NCBI RefSeq assembly: GCF_036634175.1
Contig: NZ_JAZIFX010000001.1
Coordinates: 1,426,001 to 1,490,000 of the forward strand
Reading direction: 5' to 3'
Origin: Streptomyces sp. P9-A2
GTDB taxonomy: Bacteria > Actinomycetota > Actinomycetes > Streptomycetales > Streptomycetaceae
DNA length: 64,000 nt
How positions within the stretch are numbered: the first letter of the stretch is position 1; every line of letters begins with the position of its first letter. Position numbers and translations under genes: made by a program. Below, one piece after another: positions 49,863 through 59,010 of the stretch. The notes under the pieces were generated by a model, which saw only the letters and a program-made list of their open reading frames with translations, had not been told where the DNA came from and made no database searches.

Positions 49863-51220
49863 TCGGTCAGGCCGTGCACGCCGAGTTCGCGGCCCACGCC
49901 CGACTGCTTGTAACCGCCGAAGGGCGCGAGGGGGTTGAAGCGGCCGCCGTTGATGTCGACCTGGCCGGTCTCCATGCGGCGGGCGAACGCCGTCGCCTGC
50001 GCCTCGTCGGCGGCCCAGACCGCGCCGGCGAGTCCGTAGACGGTGCCGTTGGCGATGCGCAGGGCGTCCTCCTCGTCCTCGTAGCGCAGGACGGACAGGA
50101 CGGGGCCGAAGATCTCCTCCTGGGCGATGGTCATGTCCGGGGTGACGTCGGCGAAGACGGTGGGGCTGACGAAGCAGCCCTGCTCGCGCGGCGCGTCGGG
50201 GCCGCCGGCGACCAGGCGCGCTCCCTCGGCGACGCCCTTCTCGATGTAACCGCGCACCCGTTCCTGCTGCTTGGCGTTGACGAGGGGGCCGATACGGTCG
50301 CCGTACTTGGCCGCGGCGGCCGCGGCGAGCTCGACGGCCTCGTCGTACTGGTCGCGGTGGACCAGCATGCGGGTCCAGGCGCTGCACGTCTGACCGGAGT
50401 TGGACATCACGTTGGCGACCCCGACGTTGACCGCCCGTGCCAGGTCGGCGCCGGGGAGGATCACGTTGGCGGACTTGCCGCCGAGTTCGAGGGCGATCTT
50501 CTTGACGGCGGCCGCGGCGACGGCGCCGATCCGGCGGCCGACGGCGGTGGAGCCGGTGAAGGAGACCAGGTCGACGCCCGGGTGTTCGGCGAGGGCCTGG
50601 CCGGCCACCGGGCCGAGGCCGGTGACCAGGTTGAACACGCCCGCCGGGACACCGGCCTCGTGCACCGCCTCCGCGAAGAGCCGGGCGACCAGCGGGGTGT
50701 CCTCGGCGGGCTTGACCACGATCGTGCAGCCGGCGGCGAGGGCCGGGGCGGTCTTGGCGACGATCTGGTGCAGGGGGTAGTTCCAGGGGGTGATCGCGCC
50801 GACCACACCGACCGGCTCGTGGAGGACGGTCGAGTTACCCGTCCGCTCCTCGAAGGGGTACGTCGCCGCCAGCTCGGCGTACGAGCCCGCCACCGCGATC
50901 GGCACGGCCGCGTGCACGGCCTGCGAGAGCTTCAGGGGTGCTCCGAGTTCGGCGGTCACCGTCCGCGCGATCTCGTCCTGCCGGGCCACCAGCACGTCCC
51001 GGAGGGCGGCGAGACGGGCCGCGCGCTCGGCGGGCGCGGTCGCGGCCCAGCCGGGGAGGGCGGCGCGGGCCGCCCGCACGGCGGCGTCCACGTCCTCGAC
51101 GGTGCCGGCGGGGACGGTGGCGATCACCTGCCCGTCGGCCGGGTCCACGACCTCGATCACGTCCGGGCCGGCAGCGGGGCGCCAGGCCCCGTCGATGTAC
51201 ATGCCGTCGTATGCCTTCAT
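49832..51220 (-). CDS. Aldehyde dehydrogenase family protein
   Basis: This 462-residue NAD(P)-dependent aldehyde dehydrogenase has the cofactor/oxyanion region VIVKPAEDTPL (about 160-170). The catalytic Glu lies in ALELGGKSANVILPGADL and the catalytic Cys in NSGQTCSAWTRMLV. The C-terminal EEIFGPVLSVLRYEDEEDALRIAN is family-typical. The ATG at 51220 has GGAAG upstream. It is coupled in order to the alcohol dehydrogenase downstream and carries the TetR operator site B 39 bp upstream of its start, placing it in the same regulon as the acyl-CoA dehydrogenase. Confidence 0.95.
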   Translation of the reverse strand: MKAYDGMYIDGAWRPAAGPDVIEVVDPADGQVIATVPAGTVEDVDAAVRAARAALPGWAATAPAERAARLAALRDVLVARQDEIARTVTAELGAPLKLSQAVHAAVPIAVAGSYAELAATYPFEERTGNSTVLHEPVGVVGAITPWNYPLHQIVAKTAPALAAGCTIVVKPAEDTPLVARLFAEAVHEAGVPAGVFNLVTGLGPVAGQALAEHPGVDLVSFTGSTAVGRRIGAVAAAAVKKIALELGGKSANVILPGADLARAVNVGVANVMSNSGQTCSAWTRMLVHRDQYDEAVELAAAAAAKYGDRIGPLVNAKQQERVRGYIEKGVAEGARLVAGGPDAPREQGCFVSPTVFADVTPDMTIAQEEIFGPVLSVLRYEDEEDALRIANGTVYGLAGAVWAADEAQATAFARRMETGQVDINGGRFNPLAPFGGYKQSGVGRELGVHGLTEYLQTKSLQF

Positions 51221-51258
51221 CGCACTTCCTCCGGGGCGGGGCGTCGTCGTCCACCTCA

Positions 51259-51279
51259 TAAACTAGCGGCGCTAATTTA
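51259..51279. promoter_or_regulatory. TetR operator, site B, upstream of ALDH
   Basis: This 21-bp imperfect palindrome, TAAACTAGC-GGC-GCTAATTTA, is 39 bp upstream of the ALDH start. It is strikingly AT-rich in this genome and matches site A at 46919-46939. Confidence 0.75.
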
Positions 51280-51365
51280 ATGACGCCAGGGGGCCACGGC
51301 CACCGACCGGCAGCGGCCGATGCGGGTACGAGTGTGTACAAGTGTGTACGGGCGGGGTCGCCGCG

Positions 51366-53660
51366 TCACTCGTCCGGGTCGGGCAGCTGCGCCGGGACGT
51401 CGTGCCCTGCCCCGGACGCGCCCCCGGGTGCGATCCCCGGTGCGATCTCGACGGGCACCCCGTTGAGCACGGCGTTGCCCGACAGCGGGTCGAGGAGACT
51501 GCCGTCGAGCAGTTGGTTGACGTTGACGCCGGGGTCGGCCGCCGCGTGCCGCAGCCGGGTGCCGGGCCGGTCGTGGCCCCAACCGTGCGGCAGGCTCACC
51601 ACGCCCCGGCGCAGCCCGTCGGTCACTTCGGCGGGCGCGGTCACCTCTCCCCCGGCGCCCCGGACGCGTACCGGCTGTCCGTCCCGGACGCCGAGGCGTT
51701 CGGCGTCGTCGGGGTGGATCTGCAGCGTGCACCGGTTGCTGCCGCCGGTGAGGGCGGGCACGTTGTGCATCCAGCTGTTGTTGGAGCGCAGATGGCGGCG
51801 GCCGACCAGGACGAAGCCGTCGGGGCGTTCGTCGAGGGCGGCGCGCAGCCGGGGGAGGTCGGCGGCGATCGGTTCCGGCAGGAGCTCCACCCGCCCGCTG
51901 CGGGTCTTCAAGGGCTGCGGGAGGCGGGGGCTCAGGGGTCCGAGGTCGATGCCGTGCGGGTGGGCGAGCAGCCGGTCGAGGGTGAGGCCGTCCGGGTCGG
52001 CGCCGAAGCCGTCGCCATAGGGGCCGAGGCGGAGCATCATGTCCAGCCGCCGCTCGGGGCCGTCGTGGCCGGTGAGCAGCCCCGCGAGTTCCTCCGGGTC
52101 GCGGCCGTGCACCGGGGAGTGCGGGTCCTTCACCGCCCTGCCGAGGGTCTGGTCGACGACCAGCCGGTCGACGGCCGCCGGGTCGGCGCCGTGCCGGCCG
52201 GTGGCGGCGAGGACGAGCCGGGCCAGGATCTCGGTCTCCGGCATGCGACCGGGTTCCGGCGGGAGGGCGGGGCGGGTGTAGCGGACCTGGTTGCGTACGG
52301 CGAGGGTGTTGAAGGCGAAGTCGTGGTGCGGGCTCTGCGCGGGCGGGGGCGGCGGCAGGACGACGTGGGCGTGGCGCGAGGTCTCGTTGAGGTACGGGTC
52401 GACGCTGACCATGAAGTCGAGACAGCCGAGGGCCTTGTCCAGGCGGTCGCCGTCGGGTGCGGACAGGACCGGGTTGGCGGCGACGGCGATGAGGGCGCGC
52501 AGCGGTTCGCCTTCCTCGGTGGCGGTGTCGATCTCCTCGGCGAGGGCGGAGAGCGGCAGTTCGCCCTTGGCCTCGGGGTGCCGGCTCACCCGGGAGTGCC
52601 AGCGTCCGAGGGCGAAGCCGCGGCCGGGTCCGGCGGGGCGCGGGGTCCTGTCGGTGGCGGCACGGGGGAAGAGTGCGCCGCCGGGCCGGTCGAGGTTGCC
52701 GGTGAGGATGTTGAGGACGTCGACGAGCCAGCTGGCCAGGGTGCCGTGCGGGACGGTGCAGCTGCCGATGCGGCCGTAGACGGCGGCGGTGGGGGCGGCG
52801 GCGAGTTCGCGGGCGAGGGTGCGGATGGTGTCCGCGTCGACGTCGCAGGCAGGGGCGACGGCCTCGGGGGTGAAGTCCTGGACGGCGTCGGCGAGTTCGG
52901 CGACACCTTGCACATGGGGAGCACAGTCCCCCAGGTCGATGAGGTGCTCCTCGACGAGCACGGATGCCATCGCCGCGAGCAGCAGGGCGTCGGTGCCGGG
53001 CCGGATGGCGATGTGCCGGTCGGCGAGGCGGGCGGTGCGGGTGCGGCGCGGATCGACGACGGTGAGGGTGCCGCCACGGGCCCTGAGCGCCCTGAGGCGG
53101 CCGGGGAAGTCGGGTGCCGTGCACAGACTCCCGTTGGATTCCAGGGGGTTGGCGCCGATCAGCAGCAGGTGGTCGGTGCGGTCGAGGTCGGGCACGGGGA
53201 TCGCGTTGGCGTCGCCGAAGAGAAGTCCGCTGGACACGTGCTTGGGCATCTGGTCGACGGTGGAGGCGGTGAAGAGGCTGCGGGTGCCGAGCCCGGCGAT
53301 CAGGACGGGCGGGTAGAGGGCGCCGGCCACGGTGTGCACGTTGGGGTTCCCGAGGACGACTCCGACGGCGTTCGGACCGTGGCGTTCGACGACGGGCCGG
53401 ATACCGGCTGCGACCGCGTCGAACGCCTCCTCCCAACTGGCCTCGCGCAACACGCCGTCGACCCGGACGAGCGGGCCGCGCAGCCGGTCGGGGTCGGCGT
53501 CGACGGCGGGGAAGGAGGCGCCCTTGGGGCAGATGAACCCCTTGCTGAAGACGTCGTCGCGGTCACCCCGGGCGCCGGTGACCCTGCCTTCGTCGAGGGT
53601 GAGGGTCAGGCCGCAGGTGGCCTCGCACAGGGGGCAGATACGAAGGGCGGTGCGGGACAT
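51366..53660 (-). CDS. Molybdopterin-dependent oxidoreductase (DMSO reductase superfamily)
   Basis: This 764-residue protein has an N-terminal 4Fe-4S cluster (CPLC, CGLT region, CPKG; about residues 8-48), then the molybdopterin-binding domains (GNPNVHTVAGALYPPVL, GANPLESNGS, VVDPRRTRTARLADRHIAIRPGTDALLLAAM) and the C-terminal dinucleotide domain (WMHNVPALTGGSNRCTLQIHPDD...). It transfers electrons in an oxidation or dehydrogenation of unknown substrate. The ATG at 53660 has GGGAGG upstream; the longer frame reads straight into the 12-bp tandem repeat and is rejected. No maturation partner is nearby. Confidence 0.92.
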   Translation of the reverse strand: MSRTALRICPLCEATCGLTLTLDEGRVTGARGDRDDVFSKGFICPKGASFPAVDADPDRLRGPLVRVDGVLREASWEEAFDAVAAGIRPVVERHGPNAVGVVLGNPNVHTVAGALYPPVLIAGLGTRSLFTASTVDQMPKHVSSGLLFGDANAIPVPDLDRTDHLLLIGANPLESNGSLCTAPDFPGRLRALRARGGTLTVVDPRRTRTARLADRHIAIRPGTDALLLAAMASVLVEEHLIDLGDCAPHVQGVAELADAVQDFTPEAVAPACDVDADTIRTLARELAAAPTAAVYGRIGSCTVPHGTLASWLVDVLNILTGNLDRPGGALFPRAATDRTPRPAGPGRGFALGRWHSRVSRHPEAKGELPLSALAEEIDTATEEGEPLRALIAVAANPVLSAPDGDRLDKALGCLDFMVSVDPYLNETSRHAHVVLPPPPPAQSPHHDFAFNTLAVRNQVRYTRPALPPEPGRMPETEILARLVLAATGRHGADPAAVDRLVVDQTLGRAVKDPHSPVHGRDPEELAGLLTGHDGPERRLDMMLRLGPYGDGFGADPDGLTLDRLLAHPHGIDLGPLSPRLPQPLKTRSGRVELLPEPIAADLPRLRAALDERPDGFVLVGRRHLRSNNSWMHNVPALTGGSNRCTLQIHPDDAERLGVRDGQPVRVRGAGGEVTAPAEVTDGLRRGVVSLPHGWGHDRPGTRLRHAAADPGVNVNQLLDGSLLDPLSGNAVLNGVPVEIAPGIAPGGASGAGHDVPAQLPDPDE

Positions 53661-53729
53661 GGGACCTCCCGGGTACGGCGGCGGTGACGCACGGACAGGC
53701 GGGCGGAGGGGCAGGCGCGGAGACAGCCG

Positions 53730-53858
53730 GACGGACCGGCCGACGGACCGGCCGACGGACCGGCCGACGGACCGGCCGACGGACCGGCCGACGGACCGGC
53801 CGACGGACCGGCCGACGGACCGGCCGACGGACCGGCCGACGGACCGGCCGACGGACCG
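53730..53858. repeat. 12-bp tandem repeat, 10.75 copies
   Basis: GACGGACCGGCC is repeated ten times without mismatch (53730-53849) plus a partial eleventh copy to 53858, upstream of the molybdopterin oxidoreductase. In one frame it reads as repeating Gly-Arg-Ser-Val, but no ribosome binding site or gene supports translation. It is a likely polymorphic minisatellite. Confidence 0.95.
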
Positions 53859-53860
53859 AG

Positions 53861-53880
53861 CATACCGACCGGTACGCATG
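53861..53880. promoter_or_regulatory. TetR-type half-site beside the minisatellite
   Basis: CATACCGACCGGTACGCATG shares the ATACCGAC half of the 36352-36369 palindrome. It lies about 200 bp upstream of the molybdopterin gene and 114 bp past the TetR stop. Weak candidate. Confidence 0.3.
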
Positions 53881-53993
53881 TACGGGAGCCCCGTACCGGT
53901 TCGTTCTCGGCCGAACGGCAGGGGCCCGTCGCGGGCCGACGGCCGGTTCGCCGCCCGGCCCCGCGGCGAGAGGCGGGCAGACCGGCTTCCGGA

Positions 53994-54620
53994 TCAGTCC
54001 AGTACGCGTGCCAGATAGGCCCGCAGCATCTCCCTCAGTTCGGCGATGATCTCCTCGTCGCCCTCGGGCGCCATCCGGAAGGCGAGGTGGACGAGGGCGT
54101 CTGCGGTCTCGACGGCGATGAGGAAGCCACGGCGCAGTTCCTCGTCCGGTTCGCGGTCCAGGTGGCCGGACAGCAGGTCGGTGAGGTGGTCGGCGACGCG
54201 GTGGTTGGGTTCGGTCCGGCGGGTGCCGACGGGAATCTGGTTGCCGAAGTCGACCAGGGAGAAGCCGGGCGCGGTGCGCTTCATGTCCAGGTACTCGTCG
54301 AGCACGACGTCCATGGCCTGCCGCCAGCCCGGGTCGCCGGTGACCGCCTTCAGGTGGTCGGTTACCTGCCGCGTGAAGCGCTCCAGGTTGCGCTGGGCCA
54401 GCGCGTCGGCCATCTCACGCTTGTTGCCGAAGAAGCGGTAGACGGAGCCGATGGGCACACCGGCGCGCTGCGCGACGGCGCGGGTACTCAGGGCGTCGTA
54501 GCCGACCTCGTCGAGGAGCGCGGCGCAGGCGTCCAGGATTCCGGCCAGCCGTTCGGTGCTGCGGCGCTGCACCGGCGCGCGGCGCAGCGAGGTCGCGTGG
54601 GACACGGGCACGGGCTTCAT
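53994..54620 (-). CDS. TetR family regulator
   Basis: This 208-residue TetR protein has the helix-turn-helix LSTRAVAQRAGVPIGSVYRFFGNKREMADAL (about residues 45-75), followed by a helical domain (QAMDVVLDEYLDMKRTAPGFSLVDFGNQIP) resembling regulators of lipid or drug response. The ATG at 54620 overlaps the upstream lipoprotein stop by 4 bp, so both are one transcript. It probably regulates the operon with the lipoprotein, but no clear palindromic operator was found there. Confidence 0.9.
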   Translation of the reverse strand: MKPVPVSHATSLRRAPVQRRSTERLAGILDACAALLDEVGYDALSTRAVAQRAGVPIGSVYRFFGNKREMADALAQRNLERFTRQVTDHLKAVTGDPGWRQAMDVVLDEYLDMKRTAPGFSLVDFGNQIPVGTRRTEPNHRVADHLTDLLSGHLDREPDEELRRGFLIAVETADALVHLAFRMAPEGDEEIIAELREMLRAYLARVLD

Positions 54621-55216
54621 TCTGCCCTTCGGTCCCGGTCGGGTGAATCCCGGCCCCCGGCGGGGCCGGGGCCCGCCGCTCCTCGCTCCGTCACGGTCGG
54701 GGCCGCGGTGGGGCTCGGCTCCGAGACCGTGATGTCGGCCGTGCTCTCCACCGGCTTTCCGCCCACGGCCCACACCGAGTCGTCGTCCGCGTAGAGGCGG
54801 ACGGTGACCTGGTGCGTGCCGCGCGGGACGGTGTGCGCGGAGAGGTGGTGGCCGGGTGCGCGCAGCAGGGCGACGAGGCGGTCGTTCACGTAGAGGTGCG
54901 CGAGGCCGCGGCCGGGCACCGCCCGGCCGGCGGTGCCGTCCGGCGAGAAGCGGAAGTTGCGTATGCGCAGTCGTACGTCCCAGCCGCCGCCGGTGTCGGG
55001 CGTGACCTCTACGCCGACCTCGGGGGCACCCTCCTCGTCCACCTCGCGGTAGGGCCGGCCCTCGTCGTCCCGCTCCTCCAGGAGTTCGCCCACCGGCGAC
55101 GGCGAGCCGGCACCCTGCTCCTCTTCCTGGCCGGCGCGCGAGCCGCAGCCCGCGGATCCGGCCAGCAGTACGCCGCACACCGCGAGCGCGGTGATCAGCC
55201 TCCCCGTCCACACCAT
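54617..55216 (-). CDS. Secreted lipoprotein of unknown function
   Basis: This 199-residue protein has an N-terminal lipoprotein signal with the lipobox LAGSAGC (Cys about 25), so the mature protein is anchored outside the membrane. The mature part starts with an acidic segment, then a beta-rich domain (GWDVRLRIRNFRFSPDGT, GLAHLYVNDRLVALLRAPGHHL, THQVTVRLYADDDSVW). That domain resembles small immunoglobulin-like extracellular domains; the exact family is uncertain. The ATG at 55216 is chosen for the signal. The stop overlaps the downstream TetR start by 4 bp. Confidence 0.82.
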   Translation of the reverse strand: MVWTGRLITALAVCGVLLAGSAGCGSRAGQEEEQGAGSPSPVGELLEERDDEGRPYREVDEEGAPEVGVEVTPDTGGGWDVRLRIRNFRFSPDGTAGRAVPGRGLAHLYVNDRLVALLRAPGHHLSAHTVPRGTHQVTVRLYADDDSVWAVGGKPVESTADITVSEPSPTAAPTVTERGAAGPGPAGGRDSPDRDRRAE

Positions 55217-55334
55217 GCGGGGGAGCTTAGAACAGGCGTCCGGTCGCACGGATCCCCCTGAAGTCGGGTTCCGCATCCTCCGCCGAGAGGAGGGCTGGGG
55301 CACTACGGGAGGAGGGCGACAGTCGGGCCGGCGC

Positions 55335-55380
55335 GAGACCGGAGGGGCACGAGACCGGAGGGGCACGAGACCGGAGGGGC
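55335..55380. repeat. 16-bp tandem repeat, 2.9 copies
   Basis: GAGACCGGAGGGGCAC occurs at 55335-55350, 55351-55366 and (first 14 nt) 55367-55380 in the hmgA upstream region. Confidence 0.9.
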
Positions 55381-55507
55381 GCGGGCGGCATCCGGGAAGG
55401 GAGGGGACCACCGTATTTCAGGAGACGATGTCGCGCGGTCCTCTTGCGCCGGGGAAATCGCAATCCTACGGTGATCCATAGGAATCGCACGCAAGGGAGC
55501 AGCGAAG

Positions 55508-56866
55508 ATGAGCGATGGGGGCACCGCCCGCGCGAGCGCATTCGAGCGTGGGGGAGCGCGCGAGGCCGCCGAGGGACTCGGTCACCTCTCCGGTTTCGGC
55601 AACGAGCACAGCTCCGAGGCGGTCCCGGGCGCCCTGCCCGAGGGACGCAACACTCCGCAGCGCGCACCGCTCGGGCTGTACGCGGAACAGCTGAGCGGTA
55701 CGGCGTTCACCGAGCCGCGGGCCCACAACCGCCGGTCGTGGCTGTACCGGATCCGTCCGTCGGCCGCGCACCCGGCGTTCACCCGTACGGGCAACGGGGC
55801 GATCCGCAGCGCGCCCTTCAACCAGACGGTGCCCGACCCCAACCGCCTGCGGTGGAGCCCGCTGCCCGCACCGGCCGAGGGCACGGACTTCCTGGCCGGT
55901 CTGTGGACGCTGGGCGGCAACGGCGACGTCACCCAGCGCGCCGGCATGGCGGTGCATCTCTATTACGCGAACGCGTCGATGGACCGGGTGTTCAGCGATG
56001 CCGACGGTGAACTGCTGATCGTCCCGGAGCAGGGCGGGCTGGTGCTGCGGACCGAGTTCGGGCTGCTGCATGTGGAGCCAGGACACATCGCGCTGATTCC
56101 CCGTGGGGTGCGCTTCCGGGTGGAGCTTCTGGACGATGTGGCCCGCGGCTATGTGTGCGAGAACTACGGTGCCGCCTTCCGGCTTCCCGAGCTCGGCCCC
56201 ATCGGCGCCAACGGCCTGGCGAACGCACGGGACTTCCGGGCGCCCGTCGCCGCGTACGAGGACGTCGAGGGGCCGGTGGAGGTGGTGAACAAGTTCTGCG
56301 GCAACCTCTGGTCGGCCACCTACGGCCACTCCCCGCTGGATGTCGTCGCCTGGCACGGCAACCATGTGCCGTACGCCTACGATCTGCGCCGCTTCAATGT
56401 GATGGGCACCATCTCGTACGACCATCCGGACCCGTCGGTCTTCACCGTGCTGACGGCGCCGAGCGATACGCCGGGGCTGGCGGGGGTGGACTTCGTGGTG
56501 TTCGCGCCGCGCTGGCTGGTGGGCGAGGACACCTTCCGGCCGCCGTACTTCCACCGGAACGTGATGAGCGAGTACATGGGCCTGATCGAAGGCGCGTACG
56601 ACGCGAAGGCGGAGGGGTTCGTGCCGGGCGGCGGCTCGCTGCACAACATGATGTCGGCGCACGGGCCGGACCGGGAGACGTTCGACAGGGCGAGCGCCGC
56701 CGAGCTGCGCCCGCAGAAGATCGACGACGGTCTCGCGTTCATGTTCGAGACGCGCTGGCCGATGTCCCTGACACCGCAGGCGGCACGCGCGGAACATCTG
56801 CAGCGGCGCTACGACGACGTGTGGCAGGGCCTCGAACGTCATTTCCGCACGGTGCGGTCCGGGTGA
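55508..56866 (+). CDS. hmgA: Homogentisate 1,2-dioxygenase
   Basis: This 452-residue Fe(II) dioxygenase cleaves homogentisate to maleylacetoacetate in tyrosine and phenylalanine catabolism. The N-terminal [23 protein letters not shown] is the family signature. Iron ligands are visible in [15 protein letters not shown] (His and Glu) and MMSAHGPD (His). The length is close to bacterial homologues. The ATG at 55508 follows GGGAG. The gene is followed by a GntR/HutC regulator that may control it. From memory it corresponds to SCO1715. Confidence 0.97.
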   Translation: MSDGGTARASAFERGGAREAAEGLGHLSGFGNEHSSEAVPGALPEGRNTPQRAPLGLYAEQLSGTAFTEPRAHNRRSWLYRIRPSAAHPAFTRTGNGAIRSAPFNQTVPDPNRLRWSPLPAPAEGTDFLAGLWTLGGNGDVTQRAGMAVHLYYANASMDRVFSDADGELLIVPEQGGLVLRTEFGLLHVEPGHIALIPRGVRFRVELLDDVARGYVCENYGAAFRLPELGPIGANGLANARDFRAPVAAYEDVEGPVEVVNKFCGNLWSATYGHSPLDVVAWHGNHVPYAYDLRRFNVMGTISYDHPDPSVFTVLTAPSDTPGLAGVDFVVFAPRWLVGEDTFRPPYFHRNVMSEYMGLIEGAYDAKAEGFVPGGGSLHNMMSAHGPDRETFDRASAAELRPQKIDDGLAFMFETRWPMSLTPQAARAEHLQRRYDDVWQGLERHFRTVRSG

Positions 56867-56984
56867 CCCGGGTCGTCAAGGACGGTCCGGGCGGCCCGGT
56901 TCGGCTCCGGGGTGTCACAGCCGGTGACGGTGCACCCCCACGTCTCACATTGCACTGGACGTTCCCGACCGGTACGGATAGCCC

Positions 56985-57734
56985 GTGACCTCCTTCGCGC
57001 CGGATTCGATCGTCCTGAACCGCAAGTTGCCGCTCTGGTACCAGGTGTCGCAGTCGCTGCGTGCCTCGATCCTCGGTCGCTCGGCCCGGGACCCACTGCG
57101 CCTGCCCACCGAGGAACAGCTGGCCGGGCACTACGGAGTGAGTGTGCTGACCATGCGGCAGGCGCTGAAGGAGCTGGAGGACGAAGGGCTGATCACCCGG
57201 CACCGCCGGCGCGGCACGTTCATCGAGCCCCACGCCCTCCGGGGCGCCCCGGTGCGGCTGCTGGGGTCGGTGGACGCGATCGTGGCCCAGCAGTCCGGCA
57301 TGACGACCGAACTGTTGGAGCACGGCACCGCGCCGGTGCCGGCCGAACTCGCCGAGTACTTCCCCGGGCTGACGGAGGCGGCGGCCTACCACCGGCTGCG
57401 CAGTGACGAGAAGACCGGCGAGCCGACCAACCACGCCCGCAACTACGTCCGTCCGGAACTCGCCGCCCGGATCGACCTGGAGGAGCTGCGGCGTCGGCCG
57501 ATGACCAAGGTGCTACGGGATGTCGTCGGGGTGGAGATCAGCCGCATCACGGACACCGTCCAGGCGCGGCTCGCGGATCCGGAGACGGCCCGGCTGCTCC
57601 GGGTTCCGCTGCTCAGCCCGATCCTGCACTACACCGGCATCACCTACGACACCGACGGCGTCCCTCTGGACGTGGCCGTGATCAACTACCGGGGCGACCG
57701 CTTCTCCTTCACCGTGACCCTGGACGCCACCTGA
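56985..57734 (+). CDS. GntR/HutC-type transcriptional regulator
   Basis: This 249-residue HutC-subfamily regulator has an N-terminal GntR winged helix (RLPTEEQLAGHYGVSVLTMRQALKELEDEGLITRHRRRGTFI, about residues 39-80) and a C-terminal UTRA ligand domain (SILHYTGITYDTDGVPLDVAVINYRGDRFSF). The GTG at 56985 starts MTSFAPDSIVLNRKLPLWYQV. It lies 118 bp after hmgA on the same strand and is a plausible regulator of homogentisate catabolism, although the effector is not shown by sequence. Confidence 0.92.
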   Translation: MTSFAPDSIVLNRKLPLWYQVSQSLRASILGRSARDPLRLPTEEQLAGHYGVSVLTMRQALKELEDEGLITRHRRRGTFIEPHALRGAPVRLLGSVDAIVAQQSGMTTELLEHGTAPVPAELAEYFPGLTEAAAYHRLRSDEKTGEPTNHARNYVRPELAARIDLEELRRRPMTKVLRDVVGVEISRITDTVQARLADPETARLLRVPLLSPILHYTGITYDTDGVPLDVAVINYRGDRFSFTVTLDAT

Positions 57735-57759
57735 CCCCGCCCGCCCGTCGGGTCGTACG

Positions 57760-59010
57760 ATGCCCAGCGTGACGCACGACGACGCTCCGCTGCTGGCGGA
57801 CCTCATGCCGTGGTCCGTCGCACCGCCACGGCTCGGCCGGGCATGGCCGGCGGCACCCGATCCGGCGGCCCTGAAAGCCCGTTGGGACGCTCTGATGAAG
57901 GCCGCGGGACCGGACAGGGAGACCCTGCTGCGGCCGACCCGCTCACGGACCGGGCACACGGCGGTCGGGCGGCTTCCGGGCCGGTCGGGCGGCACGGAGC
58001 GACTGACGCGCGCCTCGGGCCCGTGCCCGGAGCCGGTCCGCGTGCTGCGCTCCCCCTTCGACGAGCAGTGGTTGATTCCCGACCAGCGGCTGATCGACGC
58101 GGCCCGTCCCGAGCTGTGGCGGGTGGCGGACGAGCGGCAGATCTTCCTCGTCGAGACCGGGACCGCGACGGGACGCGGGGCACGCACACGAGGGGAAAGC
58201 ACCAGGGGCGGCGCTGCCGGTACCGGCGCCGCCGGTGCCACCGCCGGTCCTCGGCTCCTCGCCACCTCCCTGCTGCCGATGCTCCGTTCCGGCCGGGTCC
58301 GCCCGTTGTACCGCCGGCCCGGGGGCGCGGAGCCGAACCTGGCGCCGGGCCTGTCCGAGCACCTGACCGCACACCTCGGCCGGGAGGTACCGGCCGTCGA
58401 CGTGCTCGCCTGGATGACGGCCGTGGTGCGGCCCGGCCCCGGAGGGCTCGCGGTGCCGCTCACCGGGGACCTCGGCGTGTGGGACGCGGGGGTGGAGGTG
58501 GGGCGCCGGATGCTGTGGCTGATGCGGCGCGACGGGGAGCGCCCCCGGCTCCCGGGCGGACGGCGCCCCTACGTCCGCGCCCCGCTCCCGTCCCGCCCGC
58601 CGACCGTCCGGTACGACCGCGACGAGGAGGCCCTGCTCTTCGACGAGGGCCGCATCTCGCCGGTGCCGCCGGCGGCCTGGGACTACGAGGTGGCCGGGGT
58701 CCCGGTGCTGGAGCAGTGGTGCGCGGCCCGTACGGAGGAGGCCGAGCCGGGGACGCTGGAGGCGATCCGTCCGGTCCGCTGGCCGCAGAGCTGGACGTCG
58801 GAGCTGTTGGAGCTGATCACGGTCCTCACCCTGCTCGCCGAACTGCGCCCTCGGCAGGCCGCGTTGGCAGACCGTGCGACGGCCGATCCGATCACGCCGA
58901 CGGAGTTGCGCCGGGCGGGCGTGCTCCCCGTGCCACGCTCGGCGCACGGGCCCGCCTCGGTCCTGGACGCGCACGAGGAAGGACCGGAGGGCCAGCTCAC
59001 GCTGATCTGA
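57760..59010 (+). CDS. Orphan type ISP-like C-terminal domain protein
   Basis: This 416-residue protein matches the C-terminal specificity-like domain of type ISP restriction-modification enzymes: SPFDEQWLIPDQRLIDAARPELWRV, then AAWDYEVAGVPVLEQWCAARTEE, then IRPVRWPQSWTSELLELITVLTLLAE. Nothing in it looks like a nuclease, helicase or methyltransferase catalytic motif. Streptomyces genomes carry several such stand-alone proteins. It could be a DNA-binding remnant or a repurposed domain. The ATG at 57760 is used; a GTG nine bases later is an alternative. It follows the GntR gene after 25 bp. Confidence 0.75.
   Translation: MPSVTHDDAPLLADLMPWSVAPPRLGRAWPAAPDPAALKARWDALMKAAGPDRETLLRPTRSRTGHTAVGRLPGRSGGTERLTRASGPCPEPVRVLRSPFDEQWLIPDQRLIDAARPELWRVADERQIFLVETGTATGRGARTRGESTRGGAAGTGAAGATAGPRLLATSLLPMLRSGRVRPLYRRPGGAEPNLAPGLSEHLTAHLGREVPAVDVLAWMTAVVRPGPGGLAVPLTGDLGVWDAGVEVGRRMLWLMRRDGERPRLPGGRRPYVRAPLPSRPPTVRYDRDEEALLFDEGRISPVPPAAWDYEVAGVPVLEQWCAARTEEAEPGTLEAIRPVRWPQSWTSELLELITVLTLLAELRPRQAALADRATADPITPTELRRAGVLPVPRSAHGPASVLDAHEEGPEGQLTLI

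Noticed and set aside
53730..53858. CRISPR array
   Set aside because: The 12-bp units are contiguous with no spacers and no cas genes are near.
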